Assembly (NCBI RefSeq): GCF_022867795.2
Contig: NZ_CP107006.1
Location: 1,302,001-1,366,000 of the forward strand
Direction: 5' to 3'
Length of the DNA: 64,000 bases
DNA from: Chitinophaga horti
Lineage (GTDB): Bacteria > Bacteroidota > Bacteroidia > Chitinophagales > Chitinophagaceae
Shown here one piece after another: positions 42,435-50,318 of this stretch. The notes under the pieces are model-generated. The model searched no databases. It was not told where the DNA came from and saw only the letters and a program-made list of their open reading frames with translations. The stretch's first letter is position 1. Each line of letters starts with the position of its first letter. Made by a program: the position numbers and the translations under genes.

Positions 42435-43181
42435 TTATTTCGTTTTCACTTGTTCTCCGTATTGTGCGAGTGCCTTGTTCAGCTCCTCTTCATGCGTAAG
42501 ATCGAGTCGCAGCGGGGTCACAGACACAAAGTTGTTCTCCACCGCCCAACGGTCCGTGCCCTCTTCGGCCGGTTCCAGCGGGGTTACCGTGAACCAGTAG
42601 TGTTTACGGTTCATCGGGTCTACGCCGGGTACGATCGTGCCGTCGTACAGGCGTACCGACTGGCGGGTCCAGCGAATGCCTGTAGGCTCGGAGGGAAAGT
42701 TTACATTATAAAGACTGAGGCCAGGCTTGTTCAGCAACAGCTCCAATACTTCTACTACATAAGGTTCCAGCGCTTCGAAATCAGGCTCCGTTTTGCCAAC
42801 AGGAGTACTGAGGGCGATGCCTTTGATACCCAGCAACACCGCCTGTTTAGCGGCAGCCAGCGTACCGGAGTGCCACATGCCGTTACCCAGGTTAGGGCCC
42901 ATGTTGATACCGGATAACACCACGTCCGTTTTGGACAAATGGGTACCCAATGCCACACAGTCGGCGGGTGTACCGTTCACACGATAAGCCTCAATGCCTT
43001 CAAACTGGATAGGCGATTTCTTATAGGATAGCGGTCGGGAATGCGTTACTGCATGGCCCATAGAAGATTGCTCCACATCGGGGGCTACTACCTTTACTTC
43101 CCCGAAACGGGAAGCCGCCTTGGCCAGGGCCGCAATGCCCGGACTGTATATGCCGTCGTCGTTCGTGATAAGTATTTTCAT
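42435..43181 (-). CDS. surE: 5'/3'-nucleotidase SurE
   Basis: A 248-residue SurE-family phosphatase. The metal-binding start ILITNDDGIYSPGI (Asp8 and Asp9), EQSSMGHAVTHSRPL, VNGTPADCVALGTH and LSGINMGPNLGNGMWHSGT are all typical. It dephosphorylates nucleoside monophosphates in the cytosol and needs a divalent metal. The C-terminal region (WFTVTPLEPAEEGTDRWAV) is the family swap domain. It stands alone and is divergent from the lipid kinase gene. Confidence -1.
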   Translation of the reverse strand: MKILITNDDGIYSPGIAALAKAASRFGEVKVVAPDVEQSSMGHAVTHSRPLSYKKSPIQFEGIEAYRVNGTPADCVALGTHLSKTDVVLSGINMGPNLGNGMWHSGTLAAAKQAVLLGIKGIALSTPVGKTEPDFEALEPYVVEVLELLLNKPGLSLYNVNFPSEPTGIRWTRQSVRLYDGTIVPGVDPMNRKHYWFTVTPLEPAEEGTDRWAVENNFVSVTPLRLDLTHEEELNKALAQYGEQVKTK

Positions 43182-43244
43182 ACCCCAAACTCACCCAATA
43201 CCATGCCATTGCTTTGGTACTCTTTTTGACCTGCTGAGTTACAT

Positions 43245-44171
43245 ATGCCTCAAAACATGAAAACAGTAAACCTCTTGCATAACCCCAAAGCCGGGGACAA
43301 AGAACACTCAGAAGATAAGCTGATCAAGCTGATCGAATCGAAAGGCTTTAAATGTATTTATTCCTCTGTAAAAGAAAAGGGCTGGAAAGATATTGATCCG
43401 GAAGTGGACTTCCTGATCGTAGCCGGCGGTGATGGCACCGTGAGGAAAGTAAGTGTGGCACTGCTCGAAAACGACCTGAAATACCCGATGGCGCTGCTGC
43501 CCAAAGGCACCGCGAATAATATTGGTAAGTCACTGGAGATCGCAGGCAAAGAGGCTGATATCATTGCTTCCTGGCATGAAGAGCATACACGTAAATTCGA
43601 TGTAGGAAAGATCAGTGGATTGGACCGTCCCATGTACTTCCTGGAGGGTTTCGGCTTTGGTGTTTTCCCCAAATTGATGAATGATATGCGTGATGGGGCA
43701 GACAAAAAAGATGTGTCGCCGGAGGAGCGTATCGATAACGCATTACACGTGTTGCACGACATTATCGAGAACTATAAAGCCAAGAATTGCCAGATATTAA
43801 TTGATGGCGTGGACCACTCCGGCAACTTTTTATTAGTGGAGGTAATGAACACGCCTTCGCTTGGCCCGAATCTTGATTTGAATCCTTTAGCGAACACAAA
43901 TGATGGAGAATTTGAGGTAATACTGATCGCCGAAAGTGAACGTGAAAAGTTCGCTACCTATGTGTGGGATAAGCTGCGGGATGGCAATACACCTTTCAGC
44001 TTTTCCATCCTGAAGGCAAAAGAACTGACTATCACCTGGGAGGGCGTACATGCGCATGTAGATGATGAAGTCATTAAAGATATAAAAGGCGTTGTGTTCG
44101 AAATCAAAGTGAAAGATGGCGCCATACAATTTTATGTGCCCGAAAAACAGGCATCCATCAGTAACGAATAA
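43245..44171 (+). CDS. diacylglycerol-kinase-family lipid kinase
   Basis: A 308-residue protein of the NAD-kinase-like DAGK fold. The N-terminus LLHNPKAGDKEHSEDKLI, the nucleotide loop LIVAGGDGTVRKV and LPKGTANNIGKSL define the catalytic domain; the C-terminal beta domain has PSLGPNLDLNPLAN and a late VHAHVDDEVI. Members phosphorylate diacylglycerol, sphingosine or other lipids. The start may be the Met at 43257. It ends before the 108-bp inverted-repeat element. Confidence -1.
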   Translation: MPQNMKTVNLLHNPKAGDKEHSEDKLIKLIESKGFKCIYSSVKEKGWKDIDPEVDFLIVAGGDGTVRKVSVALLENDLKYPMALLPKGTANNIGKSLEIAGKEADIIASWHEEHTRKFDVGKISGLDRPMYFLEGFGFGVFPKLMNDMRDGADKKDVSPEERIDNALHVLHDIIENYKAKNCQILIDGVDHSGNFLLVEVMNTPSLGPNLDLNPLANTNDGEFEVILIAESEREKFATYVWDKLRDGNTPFSFSILKAKELTITWEGVHAHVDDEVIKDIKGVVFEIKVKDGAIQFYVPEKQASISNE

Positions 44172-44201
44172 CCGTTTACACCACCACTGACACGAAAAGA
44201 T

Positions 44202-44309
44202 GGGGCTGTCTCAAAAGTAATTTCTACCCGTTTTTATACGGGTACCTGATGGAGAAATTTTTCGTTTACGCGATTCTCATGACGATCAAACTACTTTTGA
44301 GACAGCCCC
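44202..44309. repeat. 108-bp inverted-repeat element (MITE-like or bidirectional terminator)
   Basis: Perfect 18-bp terminal inverted repeats GGGGCTGTCTCAAAAGTA (44202-44219) and its complement (44292-44309) enclose 72 bp. Inside, AATTTCT (44219-44225 region) and AGAAATT form a second stem and TACCCGT/ACGGGTA a third. A-rich sequence precedes and a T-run follows. No transposase, and no clear target-site duplication at the flanks. The ends resemble those of some insertion sequences. A strong terminator role would also fit, because the element lies between the lipid kinase gene and the next gene. Confidence -1.
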
Positions 44310-44378
44310 TTTTTTCATTTTAACATTTCTGATAGGTTACCTTTTTACGGCTTGCGCATAAAAGTAAAATCCCACTTT

Positions 44379-45233
44379 ATGCGCAGAACCTTGTACTACT
44401 GGGCCATCGTGCCCACATGGCTGCTTATTGCCTGTAACGCAGCACCGCACCGTGCGGGCAACTTTGAAGGAGCCGCCGATACAACTTCGGTCAATCAACC
44501 GGCTGATATACTTTCACTCAAATCCCCCGAACGAAAACGCATGCGCACGGCCGATTTCCGCTGCCGTGTACAAGACATTCACCAAACCTCGGAGCGCGTA
44601 GAAAAGCTCGTTCGTTCCCTCGACGGCGTCGTGGAAGAAAGTACGCAACTCAACGAATATACGGCATCAAACGACGTTCGTTATTCCACAGATTCGCTCA
44701 AACGGGTACAGCTATATACTGCAACTTCCACTTTGAAGGTGCGTGTACCCGTTAAACACCTGGACTCCGTGATCTACACGCTTTCGTCACTGGCCGAGTT
44801 TATGGACTATCGCACACTGGCAGATACAGATGCCTCGCTGGCTTACATCTCCAATAACCTGCGGAACGCAGACGTAGCGCAAATCGGACCAACAAAGAAT
44901 GATAAAGCGATCGATATGAACCAGGTAAACCGCGATGAAAAAGACCGGCAAATCGACCGCATGATCGCCAACATGCAGATCGATGAAAACGTGGCTTACG
45001 CTACGATCACCGTCGCCTTATTTCAACCCGAAAGAGCAGACGTAATCATGATGGCCGACCCCGCAACGTTGACGGAAGCGCCATTGATGCAAACGTTCCT
45101 CTACAAACTGTTGGCTGGCTGGAAGTTGCTGATGGTATTACTGCTTGGCCTGGTGGGATTGTGGCCGGTGTGGTTGATGATGGCAGTTGGGTATTGGGTG
45201 TACTACCGGATTATTCATCGGAAAACAGCATAA
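44379..45233 (+). CDS. DUF4349 lipoprotein
   Basis: From the ATG at 44379 the protein starts MRRTLYYWAIVPTWLLIACNA, with a lipobox (LIAC). The DUF4349 core runs through ADFRCRVQDIHQTSERVEKLVRSL, a coiled middle and a VAYATITVALFQPE segment; two membrane spans (about residues 245-285) end the chain. The family occurs in membrane stress contexts but has no fixed function. Upstream in-frame Met at 44352 adds a non-signal stretch and is rejected. A terminator follows directly. Confidence -1.
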   Translation: MRRTLYYWAIVPTWLLIACNAAPHRAGNFEGAADTTSVNQPADILSLKSPERKRMRTADFRCRVQDIHQTSERVEKLVRSLDGVVEESTQLNEYTASNDVRYSTDSLKRVQLYTATSTLKVRVPVKHLDSVIYTLSSLAEFMDYRTLADTDASLAYISNNLRNADVAQIGPTKNDKAIDMNQVNRDEKDRQIDRMIANMQIDENVAYATITVALFQPERADVIMMADPATLTEAPLMQTFLYKLLAGWKLLMVLLLGLVGLWPVWLMMAVGYWVYYRIIHRKTA

Positions 45234-45235
45234 AG

Positions 45236-45269
45236 AAAAAGGCTGCATCAAATACGATGCAGCCTTTTT
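45236..45269 (+). terminator. intrinsic terminator
   Basis: A 9-bp stem GGCTGCATC/GATGCAGCC with A-rich left and TTTTT right flanks follows the DUF4349 stop by a few bases. Confidence -1.
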
Positions 45270-45370
45270 GCATTAGAATTAAAAGCTTACGGACCACGTA
45301 GTCGAATTCTGGAAAAAGATACATGTTGCCACAGCGAATCGGGCGCTTCCTTTTCCCGCGGATAAAGTAT

Positions 45371-45378
45371 TAAATTTG
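45371..45378 (+). promoter_or_regulatory. -7 promoter box of the DACNV-type gene
   Basis: TAAATTTG is an exact TAnnTTTG match 43 bp before the ATG at 45422. No -33 TTTG is visible. Confidence -1.
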
Positions 45379-45421
45379 CCGTAAGTGCGGGTGCAACCAA
45401 CCGCACTTTATTACGAGTTAT

Positions 45422-46570
45422 ATGGAATTGATGAACGAATCGACATACCAGGCCGGGGCCAAAATTGCCGGAACAGTTGAAGATCACTTTTTAAAGCATA
45501 TCGCCCTGGCGGCCGACAACGGGGAGGAAGACCTGGCCGCCGTACCCTCAGCAAAGATTATCGAAACGATGATCGACGTGGCCTTTTGGGCCAGTCTGCG
45601 CAAAGAGGAAGGCAATGAACCACGCATTTCTCTCGCCTTCCTGAAACCCTCGCAGGCCGGGCGGCCACTGATGTTTGAAAAGAAACTGCCGCTCTCGCCG
45701 AAGGTGCTGGTAAAACTGGCGCCAGGAGTAGAGAGGGCTGGTGTATACGTAGGCGTGTGGTACGAAGACGGAGAGCTGTACATCTGGGGCACCACCATCA
45801 AATTACCGAATTACTGTTTTGTACTGGACGTATCCGAGCCCGGACTGCTGGTCGTAAAACATCGTCGTATTATCGGTTTAGGTAAGTTTGCCAACGTGGC
45901 CGTTTTAAAAGGCGACCAGGTGAAACTGGTGGATGAAGCCAGTGCCTTATTGAACGATACCCCGGCCATGCTGGGCTCCCTGCTGGGGCACAATGCCTCT
46001 GCACTTTGGAATAATTCTGTAAACGTGTTGATCCAGATTGCCGTATCCATGCGTGCCCACAAGCACGGTGGCATCCTGCTGGTAACGCCCTATGGCACCG
46101 ATACCTGGAAGGAGTCGATCGTGCATCCGTTGCAATACCAGGTCGCGCCGGCTTTCACGGGCGTGTCGGACTTGCTGCGGCAGGACAGTAATAAAGTAAG
46201 TGAGATTTACTGGCAGAACGCCTTACGCCGCGAGGTAGATAACATCACCGGTTTAACCGCCGTAGATGGGGCTACATTGATCAACGATCGCCATGAACTG
46301 CTGGCATTCGGCGCGAAGATCATGCGTGCAAGCCGCTCGGAACCAGTGGAGCAGGTCCTGTGGATGGAACCTGTGATAGGCGGGCATCCTTCGCTGATTC
46401 ACCCATCAAGCATCGGCGGCACGAGGCACTTGTCGGCCGCACAGTTCGTGCATGACCAGAACGATTCCATCGCACTCGTTGCTTCGCAGGACGGGAACTT
46501 TACGATCTTCTCCTGGTCGGGGCAAACGCAGATGGTGCAGGCGCATAGGATCGATTCGCTGCTGTTGTAA
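45422..46570 (+). CDS. putative nucleotide sensor, DACNV-type domain protein
   Basis: A 382-residue soluble protein. The C-terminal half (from about residue 205) resembles a diadenylate-cyclase-like domain: GGILLVTPYGTD, LTAVDGATLINDRHELLAFGAKI (DGA at 282-284) and GGTRHLSAAQFVH (GTRH at 333-336). In active DAC enzymes DGA and RHR bind ATP and metal; here the third residue of RHR is Leu. The DACNV grouping describes such domains as predicted sensors rather than cyclases. The N-terminal half is a mixed fold with EEGNEPRISLAFLKPSQAG. There is no signal peptide or effector domain, and the gene is not in an operon with an effector. Confidence -1.
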   Translation: MELMNESTYQAGAKIAGTVEDHFLKHIALAADNGEEDLAAVPSAKIIETMIDVAFWASLRKEEGNEPRISLAFLKPSQAGRPLMFEKKLPLSPKVLVKLAPGVERAGVYVGVWYEDGELYIWGTTIKLPNYCFVLDVSEPGLLVVKHRRIIGLGKFANVAVLKGDQVKLVDEASALLNDTPAMLGSLLGHNASALWNNSVNVLIQIAVSMRAHKHGGILLVTPYGTDTWKESIVHPLQYQVAPAFTGVSDLLRQDSNKVSEIYWQNALRREVDNITGLTAVDGATLINDRHELLAFGAKIMRASRSEPVEQVLWMEPVIGGHPSLIHPSSIGGTRHLSAAQFVHDQNDSIALVASQDGNFTIFSWSGQTQMVQAHRIDSLLL

Positions 46571-46587
46571 CATATTGAAAAGGGCAC

Positions 46588-47313
46588 CTACGGCAACTTC
46601 GCCACCAGTCTTTCCGGCATGTATTTCAATGCCGTGTAAATCATCTTCCACTTCAACCCGGGAACGATGATGAACCCGCTGCCTGCATTCACCACCGCAT
46701 TGGCGATGAACGACGGTTCCAGCATCAATGATTCCGGTAAACCCAGTCCGGCGGTCATTTTGCTGCGGATGTAACCGGCCACGATCACATTGACGGTGAT
46801 GCGTCTTGGGAAAAGGTATTGGCGTAATCCCGCCAGGTATTGTGTAAAGGCAGATTTGGTACTACCGTAAATAAAGTTGCTTTTCCTGCCACGCACACCT
46901 GATAGGGACGATAGGCCGATGATCCTTTCCAGCCGGTCGTTTGTCTGGTCCATCGCAATCAGGTTGATAATCGATACGGCGCCTGCATAGTGCACCTGCA
47001 TCATGCGGAAGCTGCCTTCCCAGTCGAGCAGCGCTTCTTCGTTATTTTTCAGATAACCTGCCGCGTACACGACGATGTGTGGTTTCTCCGGCAACTGCGT
47101 GTAGAAAGCGGCATGACTGCGGAAGTCGGCCGCATCGAAGTACAATACGGTCACCAGGCCCGGTTGTTTTACCTCCCGTTGAACGAATGAGTGCAGTTCG
47201 TCCGTACTGCGCGAGGCAGCGATGACGTGGTAACCCTTTTGGGTGTATTGCAGCAGGGCGGCCTTTGCCACATCGGAATTGGCGCCCAGGATGAGTACAG
47301 TTTTAGCAAGCAT
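46588..47313 (-). CDS. short-chain dehydrogenase/reductase
   Basis: A Rossmann protein of 241 residues. The cofactor motif is LILGANSDVAKAALLQY (a Gly-x3-Asn/Ser variant), VVYAAGYLKN matches NAG, and the catalytic YxxxK is YGSTKSAFTQYLAGL with Ser in LSSLSGVRG. NAD(P)-dependent oxidation of an unknown alcohol or sugar; the ANSDVA-type start is common in an SDR branch associated with surface polysaccharide or lipid modification, which is a weak inference. It is convergent with the DACNV gene (17 bp apart). Confidence -1.
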   Translation of the reverse strand: MLAKTVLILGANSDVAKAALLQYTQKGYHVIAASRSTDELHSFVQREVKQPGLVTVLYFDAADFRSHAAFYTQLPEKPHIVVYAAGYLKNNEEALLDWEGSFRMMQVHYAGAVSIINLIAMDQTNDRLERIIGLSSLSGVRGRKSNFIYGSTKSAFTQYLAGLRQYLFPRRITVNVIVAGYIRSKMTAGLGLPESLMLEPSFIANAVVNAGSGFIIVPGLKWKMIYTALKYMPERLVAKLP

Positions 47314-47370
47314 GCGTAAAGATAATAATTTGACTAAATACGCTTATCTTGCTCAGAACCCATTCATACC

Positions 47371-48666
47371 ATGAAACGTTTAACCTGCCTCTTTTTACTA
47401 CTCTCCGCTACAGCGACCTATGCACAGCAAAGTATACCCTTCACCCCCGAAATGAAAATCGGCGCACTGTTGTTCAACAGGGATTTCAAAGAAGCCGCTG
47501 CACTGGCAGATGAGACACGCGCCACAAAAACGACAGTAAGCGATGGTGACCTGGTCGTTTACGCCCGTGCCTATGCTGCCAACGCCGATACTGTGAAAGC
47601 CCTGGCTTGCCTGCACCAGGCGATTGACAAAGGCTTCTGGAAGATCAACGACGTGACTAAAACCGAGATCAATGATTTTTTGAAAGGCCCCCGGCTGGAC
47701 AGTGCGCTGGATAAGATCCGCGAACGCACGCGTCCCTACCGCGATGGCACTGCCATACTCGACAAGTCAGAAAAGGAACTGATTACAAACATGGTGCGCA
47801 GGAACCTGCAGCAGATGTACGTGGATTCGGTAGCGGGCAAACTGATGGCGGACGAGATCGGACAGCTGGCCGATACAGGCTTCCTGTCTCGTATAAGTAA
47901 CGCAAAAGTATTCATAGACACGCTCTCTGAATTTCTTCGCAAACGGTCGAACGATAAACATTTTAATGTAGGCATCAACGGTGATGTGAACGAGCATACC
48001 TCCAAGGATGTGCCCTGGACGTTGAACGATCGCAACTTCGGTTTTAGCCAGGCTGCGGTTTGGCCGGGCAATATTGGTTATATCCGGTGGGATGAACATG
48101 TGATGTTCGGCTACGAGGCCGCCCGTTACGCATTGAACTTCCTTCGTCACACCCGCGCTATTGTGATCGACCTCCGGCAGAATGGCGGCGGGGCGATCAT
48201 CGCAAACAGTTACTTTTATTATCACCTTTTCGAGCCCGGAGACAAACGTCCTCACGACATGATGTGGCAGAAGGGACGGCACGACCGGAAGTGGCGAAGG
48301 GCCAGCAACTCGATCACGGTATCGAATGTCAAACTTTCTCTGACAGATAAACCCATCTACGTACTCACTTCCGGTAAAACTATGTCTGCTGCCGAACAGT
48401 TTGCCTTTACGCTGAAGGAGTTGAAAAGAGCAACCATCATTGGTGAAAACACGGCCGGTGCGGGCAACCTCGTAAGGCCGTGGTTCGAAGGTTATTATGT
48501 GATGATGGTACCCGTTTCCCGTTTCGCCACCAAAAAAGGAAAGACCGTCGAAGGCGTCGGCGTTGCACCAGACATTCCACTGCCCGCGACGAGCAGCGAT
48601 GCGGAAGTGCTGGCAGCGGTAACGGCAGACCTGGATAACAGGACAAGATCGTCAGCTCGCCGCTGA
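47371..48666 (+). CDS. S41-family serine peptidase, exported
   Basis: A signal peptide (MKRLTCLFLLLSATATYAQ), an N-terminal region of about 90 residues with TPR-like helices (FKEAAALADETRATK, YARAYAANADTVKALACLHQAI), a linker helix, then the tail-specific-protease core: LRHTRAIVIDLRQNGGGAI, YVLTSGKTMSAAEQFAFTLKEL and TIIGENTAGAGN. The Ser is in MSAAEQ. No PDZ domain is visible, as in the IRBP-like branch of S41. It is followed by a paralogue. A TATCTTGC near 47350 is a poor -7 match. Confidence -1.
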   Translation: MKRLTCLFLLLSATATYAQQSIPFTPEMKIGALLFNRDFKEAAALADETRATKTTVSDGDLVVYARAYAANADTVKALACLHQAIDKGFWKINDVTKTEINDFLKGPRLDSALDKIRERTRPYRDGTAILDKSEKELITNMVRRNLQQMYVDSVAGKLMADEIGQLADTGFLSRISNAKVFIDTLSEFLRKRSNDKHFNVGINGDVNEHTSKDVPWTLNDRNFGFSQAAVWPGNIGYIRWDEHVMFGYEAARYALNFLRHTRAIVIDLRQNGGGAIIANSYFYYHLFEPGDKRPHDMMWQKGRHDRKWRRASNSITVSNVKLSLTDKPIYVLTSGKTMSAAEQFAFTLKELKRATIIGENTAGAGNLVRPWFEGYYVMMVPVSRFATKKGKTVEGVGVAPDIPLPATSSDAEVLAAVTADLDNRTRSSARR

Positions 48667-48699
48667 TCGTCAGCAACTACCGCGAAGATTACACATGAT

Positions 48700-48732
48700 G
48701 GTTGCTTCACTTCGTTACCAATGACGGGGTGG
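48700..48732. repeat. half copy of the dispersed palindromic repeat
   Basis: The segment reads like the arms of the element at 41253-41330 in one orientation: GGTTGCTTCACTTCG then CAATGACGGGGTGG. Both share TTGCTTC, CAATGACG and a following GG run. The second arm is missing here. The rest of 48667-48858 shows no gene. Confidence -1.
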
Positions 48733-48858
48733 AAGAGGCTACAGAAAACGATCCCAGTCTACAACACCGCTAACGTTTAGCACTACTTTTTGTTGAACGG
48801 TGCAGATAAACCGATGTTTATCCGCTATCTTGGCGGCCTATTTATCTCAAGACAAACC

Positions 48859-50163
48859 ATGAAGAAAATAACCTGTCTCGCGTTTGCCGCGCTGTTATCG
48901 GCAACCGCTCTCCAGGCACAGCGCCGCAAGGGCACGATGCCTATCATCCCTGGCCATATTGAATCATTCTACGATCAGGGCAGGTACAAGGAAGCTGCCG
49001 CTGTCGCTGATGAACACCGCGCGCAAAAGGTCGCCACCACGGCATCGGAAATGTTCACTTATGCACGCGTATATGCCCGTACCGGTCAAAAGGCTAAAGC
49101 GATCGCCAGCCTGAACGAAGCCATCGACAAAGGTTTCCTCAACATTAACGATATTAAGAACGACGAAGCGTTGAAGAGCGCCTTAAGCGGCGCGCCATTG
49201 GATAGTGCGGTAAGTAAGGTGCGTAACACCGCCCGTCCTTATCTGAACGGCAGCGCAAAGCTAAGCCAGGCCGAAAAGGAGGAAGTGATTGCGTTGGTGC
49301 GTAAAGGTTTGAGAAATACTTATTTCGATACCACACTCGGTAAGTCCATGTCGCTCGACCTTAAGCGTATGCTGGACGGGGGCTTTTATTCGCAGATCGA
49401 TTCTTCCGGCGCGTTCCTGCGCGAGGTGGTGAACTTCCTGCGGGCCAAAACGAACGATAAACACTTCTGGGTAGGACCTAATTATGGTGCCTTGTCGGAG
49501 CGGGTGCCTAACGTGAGCGCTACTACGCCAGGCGAAAGAAATTTTGGTTATAAAGAGATCGCTATTCGTCCGGGTAACATTGGTTACCTGCGTTGGGACG
49601 AATGTATTGCCGGTGAAGAGGCGTACAAAACTGCCCAGAATGCGCTGGGCTTCCTGCGTAACACCAGGGCCATTATCATCGATATCAGTCATAATGGCGG
49701 CGGTAACGGTAATGCATCTACTTTCCTGTACCATTACCTTTTTCCACCGCAGGACAAACGTTTTGAAACCTTGCTGATCAAGAAGTGCAGGGGCGAGGCC
49801 GACTGGCATCGCAGCGAACCGACGGTAACGCCGCTTCCGGGTGGACCGTTCCTGGGCGATAAACCGGTCTACATCCTCACTTCCGGCAATACGTTTTCTG
49901 CGGCAGAATACTTCGCTTTCGTTATGAAAGAGTTGAAACGCGCCACCATCATTGGCGAGAATACCGGTGGCGGTGGTAACCCGGTAAACATGCTGGCGGA
50001 GAAGAACTTTTCGATGTACATACCCGTGTGCCAGATCACGACCACCGAAGGTAAATCCCTGGAAGGCAAAGGCGTAGCACCGGATATTGTATTCAAAACC
50101 AAAGACTGGCAAAAAGAGATGCTGGAGGTCGTAACCGCAGATCTCAGGTCAAAAGGAAAATAA
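48859..50163 (+). CDS. S41-family serine peptidase, paralogue of the preceding gene
   Basis: 434 residues from the ATG at 48859 (MKKITCLAFAALLSATALQAQ), a clean signal peptide; a Met at 48790 adds non-signal residues. The layout matches the gene at 47371: TPR-like start (YKEAAAVADEHRAQK, YARVYARTGQKAKAIASL), then LRNTRAIIIDISHNGGGNGN, ILTSGNTFSAAEYFAFVMKEL and TIIGENTGGGGN. The Ser of FSAAEY is in place. The pair is an old tandem duplication. Shared function is inferred: cleaving peptides or proteins in the periplasm. Confidence -1.
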   Translation: MKKITCLAFAALLSATALQAQRRKGTMPIIPGHIESFYDQGRYKEAAAVADEHRAQKVATTASEMFTYARVYARTGQKAKAIASLNEAIDKGFLNINDIKNDEALKSALSGAPLDSAVSKVRNTARPYLNGSAKLSQAEKEEVIALVRKGLRNTYFDTTLGKSMSLDLKRMLDGGFYSQIDSSGAFLREVVNFLRAKTNDKHFWVGPNYGALSERVPNVSATTPGERNFGYKEIAIRPGNIGYLRWDECIAGEEAYKTAQNALGFLRNTRAIIIDISHNGGGNGNASTFLYHYLFPPQDKRFETLLIKKCRGEADWHRSEPTVTPLPGGPFLGDKPVYILTSGNTFSAAEYFAFVMKELKRATIIGENTGGGGNPVNMLAEKNFSMYIPVCQITTTEGKSLEGKGVAPDIVFKTKDWQKEMLEVVTADLRSKGK

Positions 50164-50170
50164 CTTCGAA

Positions 50171-50196
50171 AGCCCCGTACATCACGGGGCTTTTTT
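50171..50196 (+). terminator. intrinsic terminator
   Basis: An 8-bp stem AGCCCCGT/ACGGGGCT with loop ACATC, then TTTTTT. It ends the S41 gene. Confidence -1.
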
Positions 50197-50318
50197 GTCC
50201 ATCTACTCACCTGCTATAAAATATCTAAAGACTAACGGGAAAATACCATCACTCACAGCCAATCCCGTGTTAGGATCGTACGTGTTGAAGAAGTAAATTG
50301 AGCTGCTAATCAACGCTT

